A stretch of 64,000 bases of DNA from Haloterrigena turkmenica DSM 5511 (GTDB lineage: Archaea; Halobacteriota; Halobacteria; Halobacteriales; Natrialbaceae), in assembly GCF_000025325.1 (NCBI RefSeq), contig NC_013743.1, positions 2,852,001 to 2,916,000 on the forward strand, given 5' to 3'. This document shows positions 10,059 to 18,855 of this stretch, in pieces. Positions within the stretch are counted from its first letter, which is position 1. Each line of letters opens with the position of its first letter. The notes below the pieces were generated by a model. The model saw nothing but the letters and a program-made list of their open reading frames with translations. It ran no database searches and was not told the DNA's origin. The position numbers were made by a program, and so were the translations under genes.

Positions 10059-10778
10059 ATGAAGTACCTCGACGTTCGGCTCCGCCAGCCCGACTGGATG
10101 CTCCATCCCATGCAGCTGTTCATCCGCGAGGGAGACGCGGTCCGCTACGAGGAACTGCGCACGTGGAACATCCTCGGCCCCGAGGGCGACCGCGAGTACG
10201 AACTGTTCTACGCCGAGGCCGACCGCGAGGCGTACGTCGACGCCATCGAGGCCGTCGATTCGGTCCGCTGGTACGACCTGACGCCGATCGACGACGACTC
10301 GTTCTACGTCTACATCTGCCAGGAGACTCGCGAGGAAGACGTGCGCTGGCGGCAATCGTTCGCCGCGCTCGATCTCGTTGTCGTCCCGCCCGTAATCTAC
10401 GACTCCGAGGCCGCGTTCTACATGACCGTCGTCGGCGCCGGCGAGGACCTGCAGGCGATGCTCGAGGGGCTCCCCGACGAGATCGACGTCACCGTCCGCG
10501 CGATCGGGGAGTACGACCGCCGGCACGCACCGCTGACCGGTGGTCTCACCGAGCGTCAGCTCGAGGCCGTTGCAGCCGCGGTCGAGGTCGGCTACTACGC
10601 GGTTCCGCGCGAGGCGGGACTCGAGGCCGTCGCCGAGCGGCTGAACTGTGCCGCGAGCACGGCCGGAACGCTCCTCCAAAAGGCGCAGGCGCGGGTGATG
10701 CAGCGACTCGTCCGACAGCGCGGGCGAGGTCTCCTGGAGGGCGAGACGAACGCGACCGCTCTCGATGCGGGGAAATAG
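10059..10778 (+). CDS. Bat-type HTH transcriptional regulator
   Basis: A 239-residue regulator. The C-terminal 70 residues form the bacterio-opsin-activator HTH (GGLTERQLEAVAAAVEVGYY, then PREAGLEAVAERLNCAASTAGTLLQKA). The N-terminal 150 residues are the haloarchaeal ligand or sensor domain often paired with it, starting MKYLDVRL. It should bind DNA and act as an activator or repressor; the signal is unknown. A TATA-like TTTATAT at 10021-10027 lies about 32 nt before the ATG, consistent with an almost leaderless transcript. Confidence 0.85.
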   Translation: MKYLDVRLRQPDWMLHPMQLFIREGDAVRYEELRTWNILGPEGDREYELFYAEADREAYVDAIEAVDSVRWYDLTPIDDDSFYVYICQETREEDVRWRQSFAALDLVVVPPVIYDSEAAFYMTVVGAGEDLQAMLEGLPDEIDVTVRAIGEYDRRHAPLTGGLTERQLEAVAAAVEVGYYAVPREAGLEAVAERLNCAASTAGTLLQKAQARVMQRLVRQRGRGLLEGETNATALDAGK

Positions 10779-10888
10779 AAGTGACCTGGCCGGTTCGGCC
10801 GACTTGCGGCCGCTGATCACGGACGTGGCTATCTCGAGCGCGCAATCCGATCGAAACCCCCATACTTGCAGGATCGTGCATATCTAGT

Positions 10889-11599
10889 ATGAACAGAGCC
10901 GAGAAGGCAGCCCTCCAGTTACGGGCCGTCGACGTGTTGCGGATGCTGAAGGAGACCCGAACCTACGACGAACTCGCCGAGACGACAGGGCTTCCGGCGG
11001 GAGATCTCAATCGGTACGTCAACGGTCACGTGCTGCCGGGAACCGAGCGCGCACGCGAGGTCGTCGAGGACCTCGGCCGCGAGGCCTTGGCCGGCGAACT
11101 CGAGGCCCGCATCCGGGTCGACGACGAGGGCTACGTCGACAACAGCGCGGCGGTCTTCGATCAGTCGTTTCTCGACCTCGTCGCGCCGGTCGTGGCTAAC
11201 GCGTTCGACTTCGATCGGCCCGACGTCGTCCTCACCGCGGCGACAGACGGGATCACGCTCGCCGCCTCGCTCGCGAGCTACTACGGGACGCGCTGTGCCT
11301 ACGCGAAGAAGAGCAAAGAGACCGCCGTCGAGGAGTTCATCGAGGCCCGCGAGCGCCTCCAGTCGGGGATCGAACTCACCTACTATCTCCCCGAGTCGGC
11401 CATCGACGCCGGCGAGTCGGTGCTGGTCGTCGACGACCTCATCCGCTCGGGCGAGACCCAAGAGCTCCTACTGGACATCGTCGACACCGCCGACGCCGAC
11501 GTCGCCGGCGTCTTCGCGCTCATCGCGGCCGGCGAGGACGGCATCCAGCGGGCCCGGAGCCACACCGACGCGCCCGTCGACGCCCTCACGACGGTCTGA
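10889..11599 (+). CDS. HTH-phosphoribosyltransferase regulator
   Basis: A 236-residue protein combining an N-terminal helix-turn-helix (about residues 18-50, LKETRTYDELAETTGLPAG) with a phosphoribosyltransferase domain. The PRPP loop is SVLVVDDLIRSGETQELL. The architecture matches PurR/GfcR-like regulators, in which an Orotate-PRTase-like fold senses PRPP or nucleotides rather than catalysing. It is not the GfcR sequence I recall, so it looks like a distinct paralogue. It probably controls nucleotide or sugar genes; targets are unknown. An AT-rich CATATCTAGT stretch lies about 15 nt upstream of the ATG. Confidence 0.8.
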   Translation: MNRAEKAALQLRAVDVLRMLKETRTYDELAETTGLPAGDLNRYVNGHVLPGTERAREVVEDLGREALAGELEARIRVDDEGYVDNSAAVFDQSFLDLVAPVVANAFDFDRPDVVLTAATDGITLAASLASYYGTRCAYAKKSKETAVEEFIEARERLQSGIELTYYLPESAIDAGESVLVVDDLIRSGETQELLLDIVDTADADVAGVFALIAAGEDGIQRARSHTDAPVDALTTV

Positions 11600-11687
11600 G
11601 CGGTCCGACCGCCGTCTCGAGTCGTTCCGTTCGGGCGTCGTCGACCGATGAGTCTCCCACCGGGGAAACCGTGCGAACCATTGCCAC

Positions 11688-11699
11688 ATGATTAATCAT
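11688..11699. promoter_or_regulatory. 12-bp palindrome upstream of mamA
   Basis: ATGATTAATCAT is a perfect palindrome placed directly before the TATA-like TTTATTG (11704-11710), about 40 nt ahead of the mamA start. This is a position from which a regulator could control initiation. It shares ATTAATCA with the SDR/P450 operator at 19256 and 21371, but the spacing and arms differ. Confidence 0.45.
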
Positions 11700-11739
11700 T
11701 AGGTTTATTGTGCTCCCGCCAGTTTGTGGTGGTACGACC

Positions 11740-12189
11740 ATGACGAAGACAGTCATCCTCGGCGTGATCGGATCCGACGCCCACGTCGTCGGGATCACCA
11801 TCCTGGAGCAAGCGTTCGAGGCCGCGGGGTTCGACGTCGTCAACCTCGGGGTCCAGACCTCCCAGACGGAGTTCGTCGACGCCGCAGACGAACACGACGC
11901 CGCGGCGGTACTCGTCTCCTCGCTCTACGGTCACGCCAAACAGGACTGTCAGGGCTTCCACCGGCAGATCGCCGACGCCGGCCTCGAGGACGTCACGACC
12001 TACATCGGCGGCAACCTCGCCGTCGGTCAGGACGACTTCGAGGAGACCCGGGCGTTCTTCCGCGAGATCGGGTTCGATCGCGTCTTCGACTCCGAGACCG
12101 ACCCCGAGGACGCGATCGAGGCGCTGCGGGCCGATCTAGATATGCGCTCCGCGGAGACCGAGCGGGAGAGCCAGACCGTCTCCGCCTGA
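11740..12189 (+). CDS. mamA: Methylaspartate (glutamate) mutase, B12-binding subunit
   Basis: A 149-residue cobalamin-binding protein. The B12 motif DxHxxG appears as GSDAHVVG (residues about 10-17), with the downstream SLYGHA (SxL-like) and YIGGNLAVG (GG) segments completing the fold. It is the small subunit of the enzyme that isomerises glutamate and methylaspartate, a step of the haloarchaeal methylaspartate cycle of acetate assimilation. The large subunit (mamB/glmE) and other cycle genes are not in this window; the neighbour downstream is a convergent universal stress gene. The ATG at 11740 fits a leaderless transcript. The adenosylcobalamin it needs could come from the cob operon at 54-60 kb. 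Confidence 0.88.
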   Translation: MTKTVILGVIGSDAHVVGITILEQAFEAAGFDVVNLGVQTSQTEFVDAADEHDAAAVLVSSLYGHAKQDCQGFHRQIADAGLEDVTTYIGGNLAVGQDDFEETRAFFREIGFDRVFDSETDPEDAIEALRADLDMRSAETERESQTVSA

Positions 12190-12296
12190 ATCGATCCGCC
12201 GGTCGCCGTTTTCGTCGTTCGCTACGCTACGGACCGCCCGCTGTTGCGGTCGCTCACACTGAGACGTCTCGACTCGAGTCGCCAATCGCTGACCGC

Positions 12297-12731
12297 TCAC
12301 CGGACGATCGTCACCGGGACGGGCGAGCGGCGAGCCACCTTCTCGGCGACGCTGCCCAGCAGAATCCGACTCGCGCCCGTGCGGCCGTGGCTCCCGATCG
12401 CGATGTGGTCGACGTCGTTGTCGGCGGCGTAGTCGACGATCGACCGCGAGATCCCGCCGACGACGTGGTCCGTCTCGATCTCGACGCCGTGCTCGGCGGC
12501 CTGTTCGCGCGCCGCCTCGAGGATCGCCTCCGCCCGCTCCTGATGGTGGTCCTGAAGCTCCTCGTAGTTGGCCATCGCCCCGCCTTCGATGCCGGTCGCG
12601 GCGTAGAAGTCGCCGGGATCGAGGACGTGCAGCGCCGTGATGCGGGCGTCGGGATACTCCTCGCAGGCGAATGCGAGGGCTTCGGTCGACTGGTTCGAGT
12701 CGTCGACGGGAACGAGAACGTGTGTTGCCAT
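12297..12731 (-). CDS. Universal stress protein (UspA family)
   Basis: A 144-residue single-domain Usp protein. It opens with HVLVPVDDSNQS and ends with the nucleotide-binding signature GSHGRTGASRILLGSVAEKV, followed by SPVPVTIVR. The G-2x-G-9x-GS pattern predicts ATP binding. Haloarchaea carry many Usp paralogues of unclear individual role. It stands alone, convergent with mamA and upstream of the fused E1 gene. Confidence 0.93.
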   Translation of the reverse strand: MATHVLVPVDDSNQSTEALAFACEEYPDARITALHVLDPGDFYAATGIEGGAMANYEELQDHHQERAEAILEAAREQAAEHGVEIETDHVVGGISRSIVDYAADNDVDHIAIGSHGRTGASRILLGSVAEKVARRSPVPVTIVR

Positions 12732-12792
12732 GCGCGATACTACATCGGCTCCCGAAATAAACGTCGGGCTATCGACGGGGCAAACCCGGCGC

Positions 12793-14901
12793 CTACGACG
12801 ACGTTACGCGCTCGATCGCCCCTCGAATGCGCTCCTGGTCGGGCCGGTACGCCTCCTCTCGGCCCGGCAGCGGCACCGGGACGTCGTAGCCGGCGACGCG
12901 CTCGATCGGCGCCTCGAGGTGCCAGACCGCCTCGTCGGAGATGCGGGCCGCGATCTCGGCACCGAACCCGCCCGAGCGCGGGGCCTCGTGGACGACGACG
13001 CACCGGCCGGTCTTCCGGACCGACTCGCGGACCGTCTCGGTATCCATGGGACTGATCGTCCGCAGGTCGATCACGTCGGCCGACGCCTCGCTCTCCTCGA
13101 GGGCGCCTTCGACCTCGCGGACCATCGCGCCCCAGGTGACAACTGTGACGTCGGTACCTTCCTCGACGACGCGGGCCTCGCCGAGCGGAACCTCGTGGTC
13201 GGCGGGGACGGGGCGACGGGCCGCCCGGTACAGCACCATCGGTTCGAAGAACAGAACGGGATCGGGGGCCCGGATCGCGGACCGGAGCAGCCCGGCGGCA
13301 TCCTGCGCGGTCGACGGAATCACCACCTTGAGTCCGGGAATGTGGGCGTAGCCGGCCTCGTAGCTCTCGGAGTGGTGCTCTAAGGCCTTCACGCCCAGCC
13401 CGTACGGCGCGCGAATCACCATGGGACAGGTGAGTTTCCCGCGCGAGCGACTACGCAGGCGCGAGACGTGCTGGTGGATCTGGTCGAACGCCTGGAAGGT
13501 GAAGCCGGCGAACTGGATCTCCGCGACGGGCCGGTAGCCCGCAGCCGCGAGGCCGACACCCAGACCGACGATGCCGGCCTCCGCGACCGGCGCGTCGTGG
13601 ACGCGGCCGGGGAACGCGTCGAGCAGCCCCTGGGTCGCCCGGAAGACGCCGCCGTCGACGCCGACGTCCTGCCCGTAGACGACCACGTCCTCGTCGCGAT
13701 CCAGTTCCGCGCGGAGCGTCCCGCGGATCGCCTCGACCATGTTCAGCCGATCGACCCCCTCCGTGACGCCCGAGTCGGTCGCCGTCCCGCCGTCGCCGCG
13801 CTCCTCCGCCGCTCGAGGCGGCGCGATCTCGCCGTCGGCGTCGCCGGTGAACGCCTCCCGCTGGCGCTCGAGGTAGTCGGGGAGTTCCGCGTAGGCGGTG
13901 TCGAACATGTCGACCGGATCGGCGTTCGCTTTGGTCTCGCGGGCCGCCTCGAGGGTCTCCTCGAGTTCCGTCTCGATCTCGTCCTCGATCGCCGAGACGG
14001 CGTCGTCGTCCAGAACGCCCCGATCTCGGAGGTACCGCTCGAACCGCAGGATCGGGTCCAACGGCTCCCACTCCTCTTCTTCCTCAGTGGTACGGTAGAC
14101 GGAGGGATCGTCCGCGGTGGTGTGCATCTCCCGCCGGTAGGTCGTCGCCTCGATCAGCGTCGGGACACCCCGCAGGGCGCGCTCCCTGGCCTCCTTCGTG
14201 ACCGCGTAGACGCCAAGCACGTCGTTGCCGTCGACCTGAATCGGTTCGATGCCCGCGGCGATGGCCTTCTGGGCGAGCGTCGCGGCCCGCGTCTGTTTCT
14301 CCAGCGGCGTCGAGATGGCGTACTGGTTGTTCTGGCAGACGAAAACCGTCTGCGCCTCGTAGACGCCCGCCAGGTTCATCGCCTCGTAGACCTCGCCTTC
14401 GCTGGTCGCGCCGTCGCCGAAGTAGGTCAGCGCGATCCGGTCGCTGTCCTGCAACGCCTGGGCCCAGCCGATTCCCGCGGCGTGGAGCGGCTGGGAGCCG
14501 ACGGCGATCGCCGGCGGCATGATCGGGACGTCGTCGGGCGGTCCGCCGCCCTCCTCGAGGCCCATCGCGTACTCGAAGATCGCCTGGGGTGAGAGCCCGC
14601 GGGCCAGCGCCGATGGCTGCTCGCGAAAGGCCGGCACCGTCCAGTCGTCGTCGGTCAACGCGGCGGTGCTGCCGACCTGTGCGGCCTCCTGGCCCGTCGC
14701 CGGCGCGAAGGTCCCCAGTTCGCCCCGGCGCTGGAGGGCGATCGTCCGCTCGTCGAGGCGCCGGGAGAGCTTCATCGTCCGATACCACTCGCGTAACCGC
14801 TCGTCCGCGAGGTCCGGCTCCATCGATTCGTCGACGCGGCCGTCCTGATCGAGAATCTCGACGCGGTCGATCGAGAAGTCGGCGACCGTCGATCGTGGCA
14901 T
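12793..14901 (-). CDS. Fused 2-oxoacid dehydrogenase E1 alpha-beta
   Basis: A 702-residue thiamine-diphosphate enzyme in which E1alpha and E1beta are one chain. The alpha half (to about residue 345) has GDGATSEGEVYEAMN and NNQYAIST for ThDP/Mg binding and the phosphorylation-loop region around TTADDPSVYR. A charged linker (about 350-395, GDADGEIAPPRAAEERGDGG) leads to the beta half, which starts LNMVEAIRGTL and has VYGQDVGVDGG and the QIHQHVSRL and RAPYGLG segments. It should decarboxylate a 2-oxoacid (branched-chain, pyruvate or other) for transfer to an E2 lipoyl domain. No E2 or E3 gene is nearby. The reading frame is uninterrupted. Confidence 0.9.
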   Translation of the reverse strand: MPRSTVADFSIDRVEILDQDGRVDESMEPDLADERLREWYRTMKLSRRLDERTIALQRRGELGTFAPATGQEAAQVGSTAALTDDDWTVPAFREQPSALARGLSPQAIFEYAMGLEEGGGPPDDVPIMPPAIAVGSQPLHAAGIGWAQALQDSDRIALTYFGDGATSEGEVYEAMNLAGVYEAQTVFVCQNNQYAISTPLEKQTRAATLAQKAIAAGIEPIQVDGNDVLGVYAVTKEARERALRGVPTLIEATTYRREMHTTADDPSVYRTTEEEEEWEPLDPILRFERYLRDRGVLDDDAVSAIEDEIETELEETLEAARETKANADPVDMFDTAYAELPDYLERQREAFTGDADGEIAPPRAAEERGDGGTATDSGVTEGVDRLNMVEAIRGTLRAELDRDEDVVVYGQDVGVDGGVFRATQGLLDAFPGRVHDAPVAEAGIVGLGVGLAAAGYRPVAEIQFAGFTFQAFDQIHQHVSRLRSRSRGKLTCPMVIRAPYGLGVKALEHHSESYEAGYAHIPGLKVVIPSTAQDAAGLLRSAIRAPDPVLFFEPMVLYRAARRPVPADHEVPLGEARVVEEGTDVTVVTWGAMVREVEGALEESEASADVIDLRTISPMDTETVRESVRKTGRCVVVHEAPRSGGFGAEIAARISDEAVWHLEAPIERVAGYDVPVPLPGREEAYRPDQERIRGAIERVTSS

Positions 14902-15259
14902 ACCGACGGTACGAGAGACGGCCACTTAGTGCTCGAGTCGGCTATCGCACGCTCCGCGGTGCTCGAGTCGGCCATCGCGCCCCGCGTCGATCGCTGGACG
15001 CTTTCGACCATCTGAACCGACACCCTGCTGGTCGACCCTGACGCGGAACACCGTTCGCCGAAACCGACGCCGACGACCCGCTGACGGTGCTCGGTCGCCC
15101 CGGACCACGGCCGACGTCCCTCGATTTCCGACCAGCGCGCGGGTCGGACATCACTTGCGGAACAGCGTTCGTGGCGTCCGGAAGGTTGGACTTCCAACAG
15201 CTTTTTATTACCTATCGTAGCAATTGGATAATAGATGTTTCAGGCATTCGTGAAAGACA
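14902..15259. other. Intergenic region with a 30-bp period duplication
   Basis: No gene is seen in these 358 bases between divergent genes. A 19-base unit (GCTCGAGTCGGCYATCGC) occurs twice with a 30-base period at 14931 and 14961. An AT-rich stretch at 15199-15236 is the likely promoter of the subtilase gene. Confidence 0.5.
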
Positions 15260-16798
15260 ATGACTGATGAAAACTCTACAGAGCGAGCGACGCGGCGAAC
15301 GGTACTCAGGAGCGTCGGTACCGGTCTCGCCGGTTCGGTCGCGCTCTCCGGAACCGGCGCGGCCTTCGACGGCGAGTCCGTCGGCGAGGCGCTTGAGGGC
15401 GTATTCGAGGCCGGCGGCGCCCTCGTCGACGACGCGCTCGATCCCGAGAGCGACGCCCTTCAGGAGGTCATGATCGTCTTCGAGGACACCGAGGCCGTCG
15501 TCCGCCTCGAGGAACTCGACGCCGAGTTCGCGATCGGCTTCGATACCCTCCCTGTCGGCTACGCCAAACTGCCGGGGTCGCTGGTCGAGACCGTCGCCGA
15601 CTGGGAGCCGGTGCGGTACGTCTCTTCGAACTACGAACTGGAGTTCCACAACGACAACGCCCGCGAGGACACGAACGCGGACGCCGTGCAGGCCGGTGCG
15701 GGACTCGAGACGCCCTACACCGGCGAGAACGTCCACGTCGCGGTCATCGACTCCGGGATCGGCGGTAGCCACCCCGATCTGCAACCGAACCTCGAGGCGA
15801 ACTATCAGTACGTGGGGATCCCAGGCATTCAGGACGAACCGCTCTGGTGGCAGGACGTCGACGACATCGATACCGACGCGAACGGCCACGGCACCCACTG
15901 TGCGGGAAGCATCGGCGGCACCGGTTCGGAGAGCGGCGGCGAGTACGCGGGAATGGCGCCCGACGTCGATCTGACGATGTACTCGACGAGCGCGGGCCCG
16001 GCGATCGCGTTCACCGTCGCCGCGTACGACGATCTGATCCGCCGACAGCGGGAGGGCGATCACGATATCCAGATCGTCTCAAACTCGTACGGCTCGGGAC
16101 AGATCGGCCGCCCCTTCCTCCCCGAAGATCCCCTCAACGTCGCGACGTGGCACGCTCACGAGGAGGGGATCCTCTCGGTCTTCGCGGCGGGTAACGACGG
16201 TCCCGATACGGGAACGCTGAACCAGTACGCGAAGGCACCGCACGTTCTGGGGGTCGGGGCGACCGACGCCGAGGGAGCGGTCGCGGACTTCTCGTCGCGC
16301 GGTCGCCCGCAGGACGGCACATACGACACGGACAATTACGACCGCGCGGCGGCCTACGAGAACCTCGCCGCGTTTCACGACGGCGTCCCCGCGGACGAGA
16401 TCGACGGTCCGCTGGGGATCTACCGCAACGGCGTCGCCGCCAAAGGTGACGCCGTAATGAGTACGCTCGAGCGGTTCGACCTGATAAACGTGCTCCAACC
16501 GGACGACGAACGCTACTACGGGCCCGCGTCCGGGACAAGCATGTCCTGTCCCGTCACCGCTGGCTGCGCGGCCTTAGTCTACGACGCCGCCATCGAGCGT
16601 AACGGCGACGCGCCCGCTCCGATGGACGTGCTCGCGACGCTCGAGGCGACCGCCGACGAGCGCCGACGCGAGTCGTACACCGCGGAAGCCGTCGGTGCGG
16701 GGTACGTGGACGTCCACGCAGCCGTCGAACGGGCCGAAGCAGGCGAATTCGCGGCGGTCGACGAGATCGACGTCGCCCCGAGTGCCGCCGAGCGGTGA
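15260..16798 (+). CDS. Secreted subtilisin-like serine protease (halolysin type)
   Basis: A 512-residue S8 protease with a twin-arginine signal at residues 11-35 (TRRTVLRSVGTGLAGSVALSG). The signal is followed by a propeptide-like segment to about residue 150. The catalytic triad is complete: Asp in AVIDSGIGGSHPDL, His in NGHGTHCAGS, Ser in GTSMSCPVTAG, with the oxyanion Asn in FAAGNDGPD. It should be exported folded by the Tat system and degrade extracellular protein. It lacks the long C-terminal domain of some halolysins. The ATG at 15260 directly precedes the signal peptide. Confidence 0.93.
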   Translation: MTDENSTERATRRTVLRSVGTGLAGSVALSGTGAAFDGESVGEALEGVFEAGGALVDDALDPESDALQEVMIVFEDTEAVVRLEELDAEFAIGFDTLPVGYAKLPGSLVETVADWEPVRYVSSNYELEFHNDNAREDTNADAVQAGAGLETPYTGENVHVAVIDSGIGGSHPDLQPNLEANYQYVGIPGIQDEPLWWQDVDDIDTDANGHGTHCAGSIGGTGSESGGEYAGMAPDVDLTMYSTSAGPAIAFTVAAYDDLIRRQREGDHDIQIVSNSYGSGQIGRPFLPEDPLNVATWHAHEEGILSVFAAGNDGPDTGTLNQYAKAPHVLGVGATDAEGAVADFSSRGRPQDGTYDTDNYDRAAAYENLAAFHDGVPADEIDGPLGIYRNGVAAKGDAVMSTLERFDLINVLQPDDERYYGPASGTSMSCPVTAGCAALVYDAAIERNGDAPAPMDVLATLEATADERRRESYTAEAVGAGYVDVHAAVERAEAGEFAAVDEIDVAPSAAER

Positions 16799-16911
16799 GC
16801 TGTCGGCTCCGGTAGGCGAAGGGCAGCAACCGCTCGTCGATTCACGGAGCCGTCGCTCTCGAGTCGAGTCGCAGAAAAATCGAGGTTCGGATCGTCGAAA
16901 CCGACCGGTCG

Positions 16912-17502
16912 TTACTTCGCGCGACCCTGTCCGCCGTTGTTGGACGGACGGACCTTCTCGGCGCCCTTACCGCGGTTGTTGAGGCCGCGATTGGCCTTAC
17001 CTGCGTTGGTGAGACCACGGAACGCGCGGTTCGTGTGGTCGTCGTCGCAGATCCAGTTGAGGTCGTCGTCGTTCTCGATCGCCGGGTGGTTCGGATCCAC
17101 GAGGATCGCTTCGAACCACTTCTGCGAGCCGTCTTCGCCGACCCAGTAGCTGTTGAGCACCCGCAGGTTGGGGTACTTCCGGGAGACGCGCTCCTCACCG
17201 ATGCGCTGGATGTTCTTGCGCCGCCCGATGCGGTTGACACCCTGGCGCTTGGATCGGCGACCGGCCGTGAAGCGTTCCTTACGGGCGGTCCCCTTGCGGA
17301 CCGACATGCGGACCACGATAATGCCCTGCTTGGCCTTGTAGCCGAGTTCGCGCGCCTTGTCCAGACGGGTCGGGCGCTCGATGCGCTCGATTGCGCCCTG
17401 TTTGCGCCATTCCTGCTTTCGCTGCCACTGCAGTTCCCCGAGCTTCCCGTCGTCGGGGTCCTTCCATGCGTCCTTGATGTGGGAGTAGAAGCTTTCTGCC
17501 AT
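16912..17502 (-). CDS. rpl15e: 50S ribosomal protein L15e
   Basis: A 196-residue ribosomal protein, basic despite the acidic proteome, with RKGTARKERFTAGRRSKRQG and RKYPNLRVLNSYWVGEDG typical of eL15. The protein starts MAESFYSHI at 17502. Unusually for a haloarchaeon it has a Shine-Dalgarno-like GGTGAT four bases before the ATG and a predicted leader of about 120 nt with two hairpins. It is monocistronic here. Confidence 0.97.
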   Translation of the reverse strand: MAESFYSHIKDAWKDPDDGKLGELQWQRKQEWRKQGAIERIERPTRLDKARELGYKAKQGIIVVRMSVRKGTARKERFTAGRRSKRQGVNRIGRRKNIQRIGEERVSRKYPNLRVLNSYWVGEDGSQKWFEAILVDPNHPAIENDDDLNWICDDDHTNRAFRGLTNAGKANRGLNNRGKGAEKVRPSNNGGQGRAK

Positions 17503-17653
17503 GTGTATCACCGCGGGCGTTTCCTGGTTCAATCCCGACCGGGGGCGGTCCCCGCGGATCACATCCCGACCTGTGGCGGCAATGCCGTACAGGTGCCCGC
17601 TGGCGCCCGCGACCCAGCGAGTCTACCTTCTCTTCCCAACTCTCGAGTATAAG
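17503..17653 (-). promoter_or_regulatory. rpl15e promoter and hairpin leader
   Basis: A TATA-like TTATACTC on the minus strand (about 17644-17651) predicts a start near 17621. The leader then folds into CCTGT-A-CGGC-ATT-GCCG-CC-ACAGG (17570-17593) and GACCG-CCCC-CGGTC (17537-17550), followed by the ribosome-binding GGTGAT at 17507-17512. Such leaders allow ribosomal-protein autoregulation; here that role is inferred. Confidence 0.5.
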
Positions 17654-17707
17654 GGCTTCGAACTGCGGGAACGGCGAGCCGAAAAACGAGGAATGTTCGT
17701 GGGTCGA

Positions 17708-18241
17708 TCACCGCTCGAGCGGGACGTACTCGCCGACGCCGCCGGGGACGACGCCGTTGACCGTCGCGAACACGGCACCGAGGACCAGTCCGTAGACCAG
17801 GTGGCCGATCGCGAACAGGAGCGCGCTGACCAGTTCCCCCGCGACGCCCGGAACGGGGAGAAACGGCAGCGGCAACGCCGCGACGCCCGCCTGCTGCATC
17901 GCCAGTGGGAACAGGAAGCCGCCGGCGAAGAGGCCGAGGAGGGCCCCGAACACCAGTCCGACGACGAGGTAGTCGCTAAACGAGTCCACCAGGTCCTGGA
18001 CCGCTCGCCGCGAGACGAGGGCGGCGAACGTCAGCCCGAACAGGGCGCTGAGGACCATGTGGACGGTCCAGCCGACGCCGACCGCCGTTCCGGAATCGGC
18101 GATCAGCGCGCCGAGCAGTTCGATCTGGCCCGCGCCGAGGTGGAGGACCAGCCCCATGGCGATGCCGCCGACCAGTCCGCCGGTGAAGCCGCCACCCCAG
18201 ACGCCGACGCCGTCGAGGTCGTGAGTGTTATTCTCACCCAT
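17708..18241 (-). CDS. Haloarchaeal multi-pass membrane protein
   Basis: A 177-residue hydrophobic protein with about four predicted membrane segments (near residues 15-36, 48-75, 88-112 and 135-165) and many glycines. There is no recognised catalytic motif. The start ATG at 18241 begins MGENNTHDLDG. Function unknown. It is upstream of rpl15e on the same strand but separated by a predicted promoter. Confidence 0.72.
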   Translation of the reverse strand: MGENNTHDLDGVGVWGGGFTGGLVGGIAMGLVLHLGAGQIELLGALIADSGTAVGVGWTVHMVLSALFGLTFAALVSRRAVQDLVDSFSDYLVVGLVFGALLGLFAGGFLFPLAMQQAGVAALPLPFLPVPGVAGELVSALLFAIGHLVYGLVLGAVFATVNGVVPGGVGEYVPLER

Positions 18242-18526
18242 ATATGACGGGTACGATCCCGAGTGTAATCAAACCGACCATTGATTCGGTTATACGAGGA
18301 TTCAGAAAACGGACAGGTTGCCGTCCGTCACCGCAGTACCGGCCGAATTCGGCCGGAGCCGCGACAGCTCTCCGGGACCAATCGTCATCGGACAGCAGTA
18401 CCCCGACGTGATCGACTCGCTGCCCACGGCGTGGTTCGACTTCGACCTCCGGTGTCTCGCCGACAACGACCTCGTCGCCGACAGCGCCGACCCGCTGGCC
18501 GGGATGCGCGTCGCGGCCGACCGTCG

Positions 18527-18640
18527 GCCGACCTCGCCCTGAATCCCGCCCAGTTGCCGGTCGATATCATCACCGGCCTCGTCGGCGGGCCGTACTTCCG
18601 CTATCTGATGCGCAAACAGGAGAACATGGGCGAGATCGAG
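18527..18640 (+). pseudogene. Relic of a FecCD-type iron ABC permease
   Basis: About 38 codons encode ALNPAQLPVDIITGLVGGPYFRYLMRK, which matches the C-terminal cytoplasmic-loop and last helix of FecCD/BtuC permeases (usual form ELPVGIVTxLVGAPFFxYL). No membrane segments precede it in frame and no partner genes are present. A preceding open frame at 18318-18542 (VIDSLPTAWFDFDL) may be part of the same or another broken gene. The 18242-18855 stretch otherwise holds no gene. Confidence 0.6.
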
Positions 18641-18855
18641 GTCTCGACCTCGAGACTGGAGTCGATTCACTGGCCTCGAGTCGAGGGCCATATCGCAGTT
18701 CAACGCCCCGTCTCTCGAGGCGGACTAACAGGGAAGGATGCAGTCGGCTCGAGCGACGGGCAGTCGACCGAGTACCGAACTGACGGCGAGTAACAAACCG
18801 AAGCGAGAGACGACCTAGAGGCGTCGCTCGTCGGGATTGAATGGTGTATGAAGAG

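Noticed and set aside
11688-11699. Same operator as the SDR/P450 pair
   Set aside because: Only eight bases are shared (ATTAATCA) and the dyad geometry differs; kept as a separate weak site.
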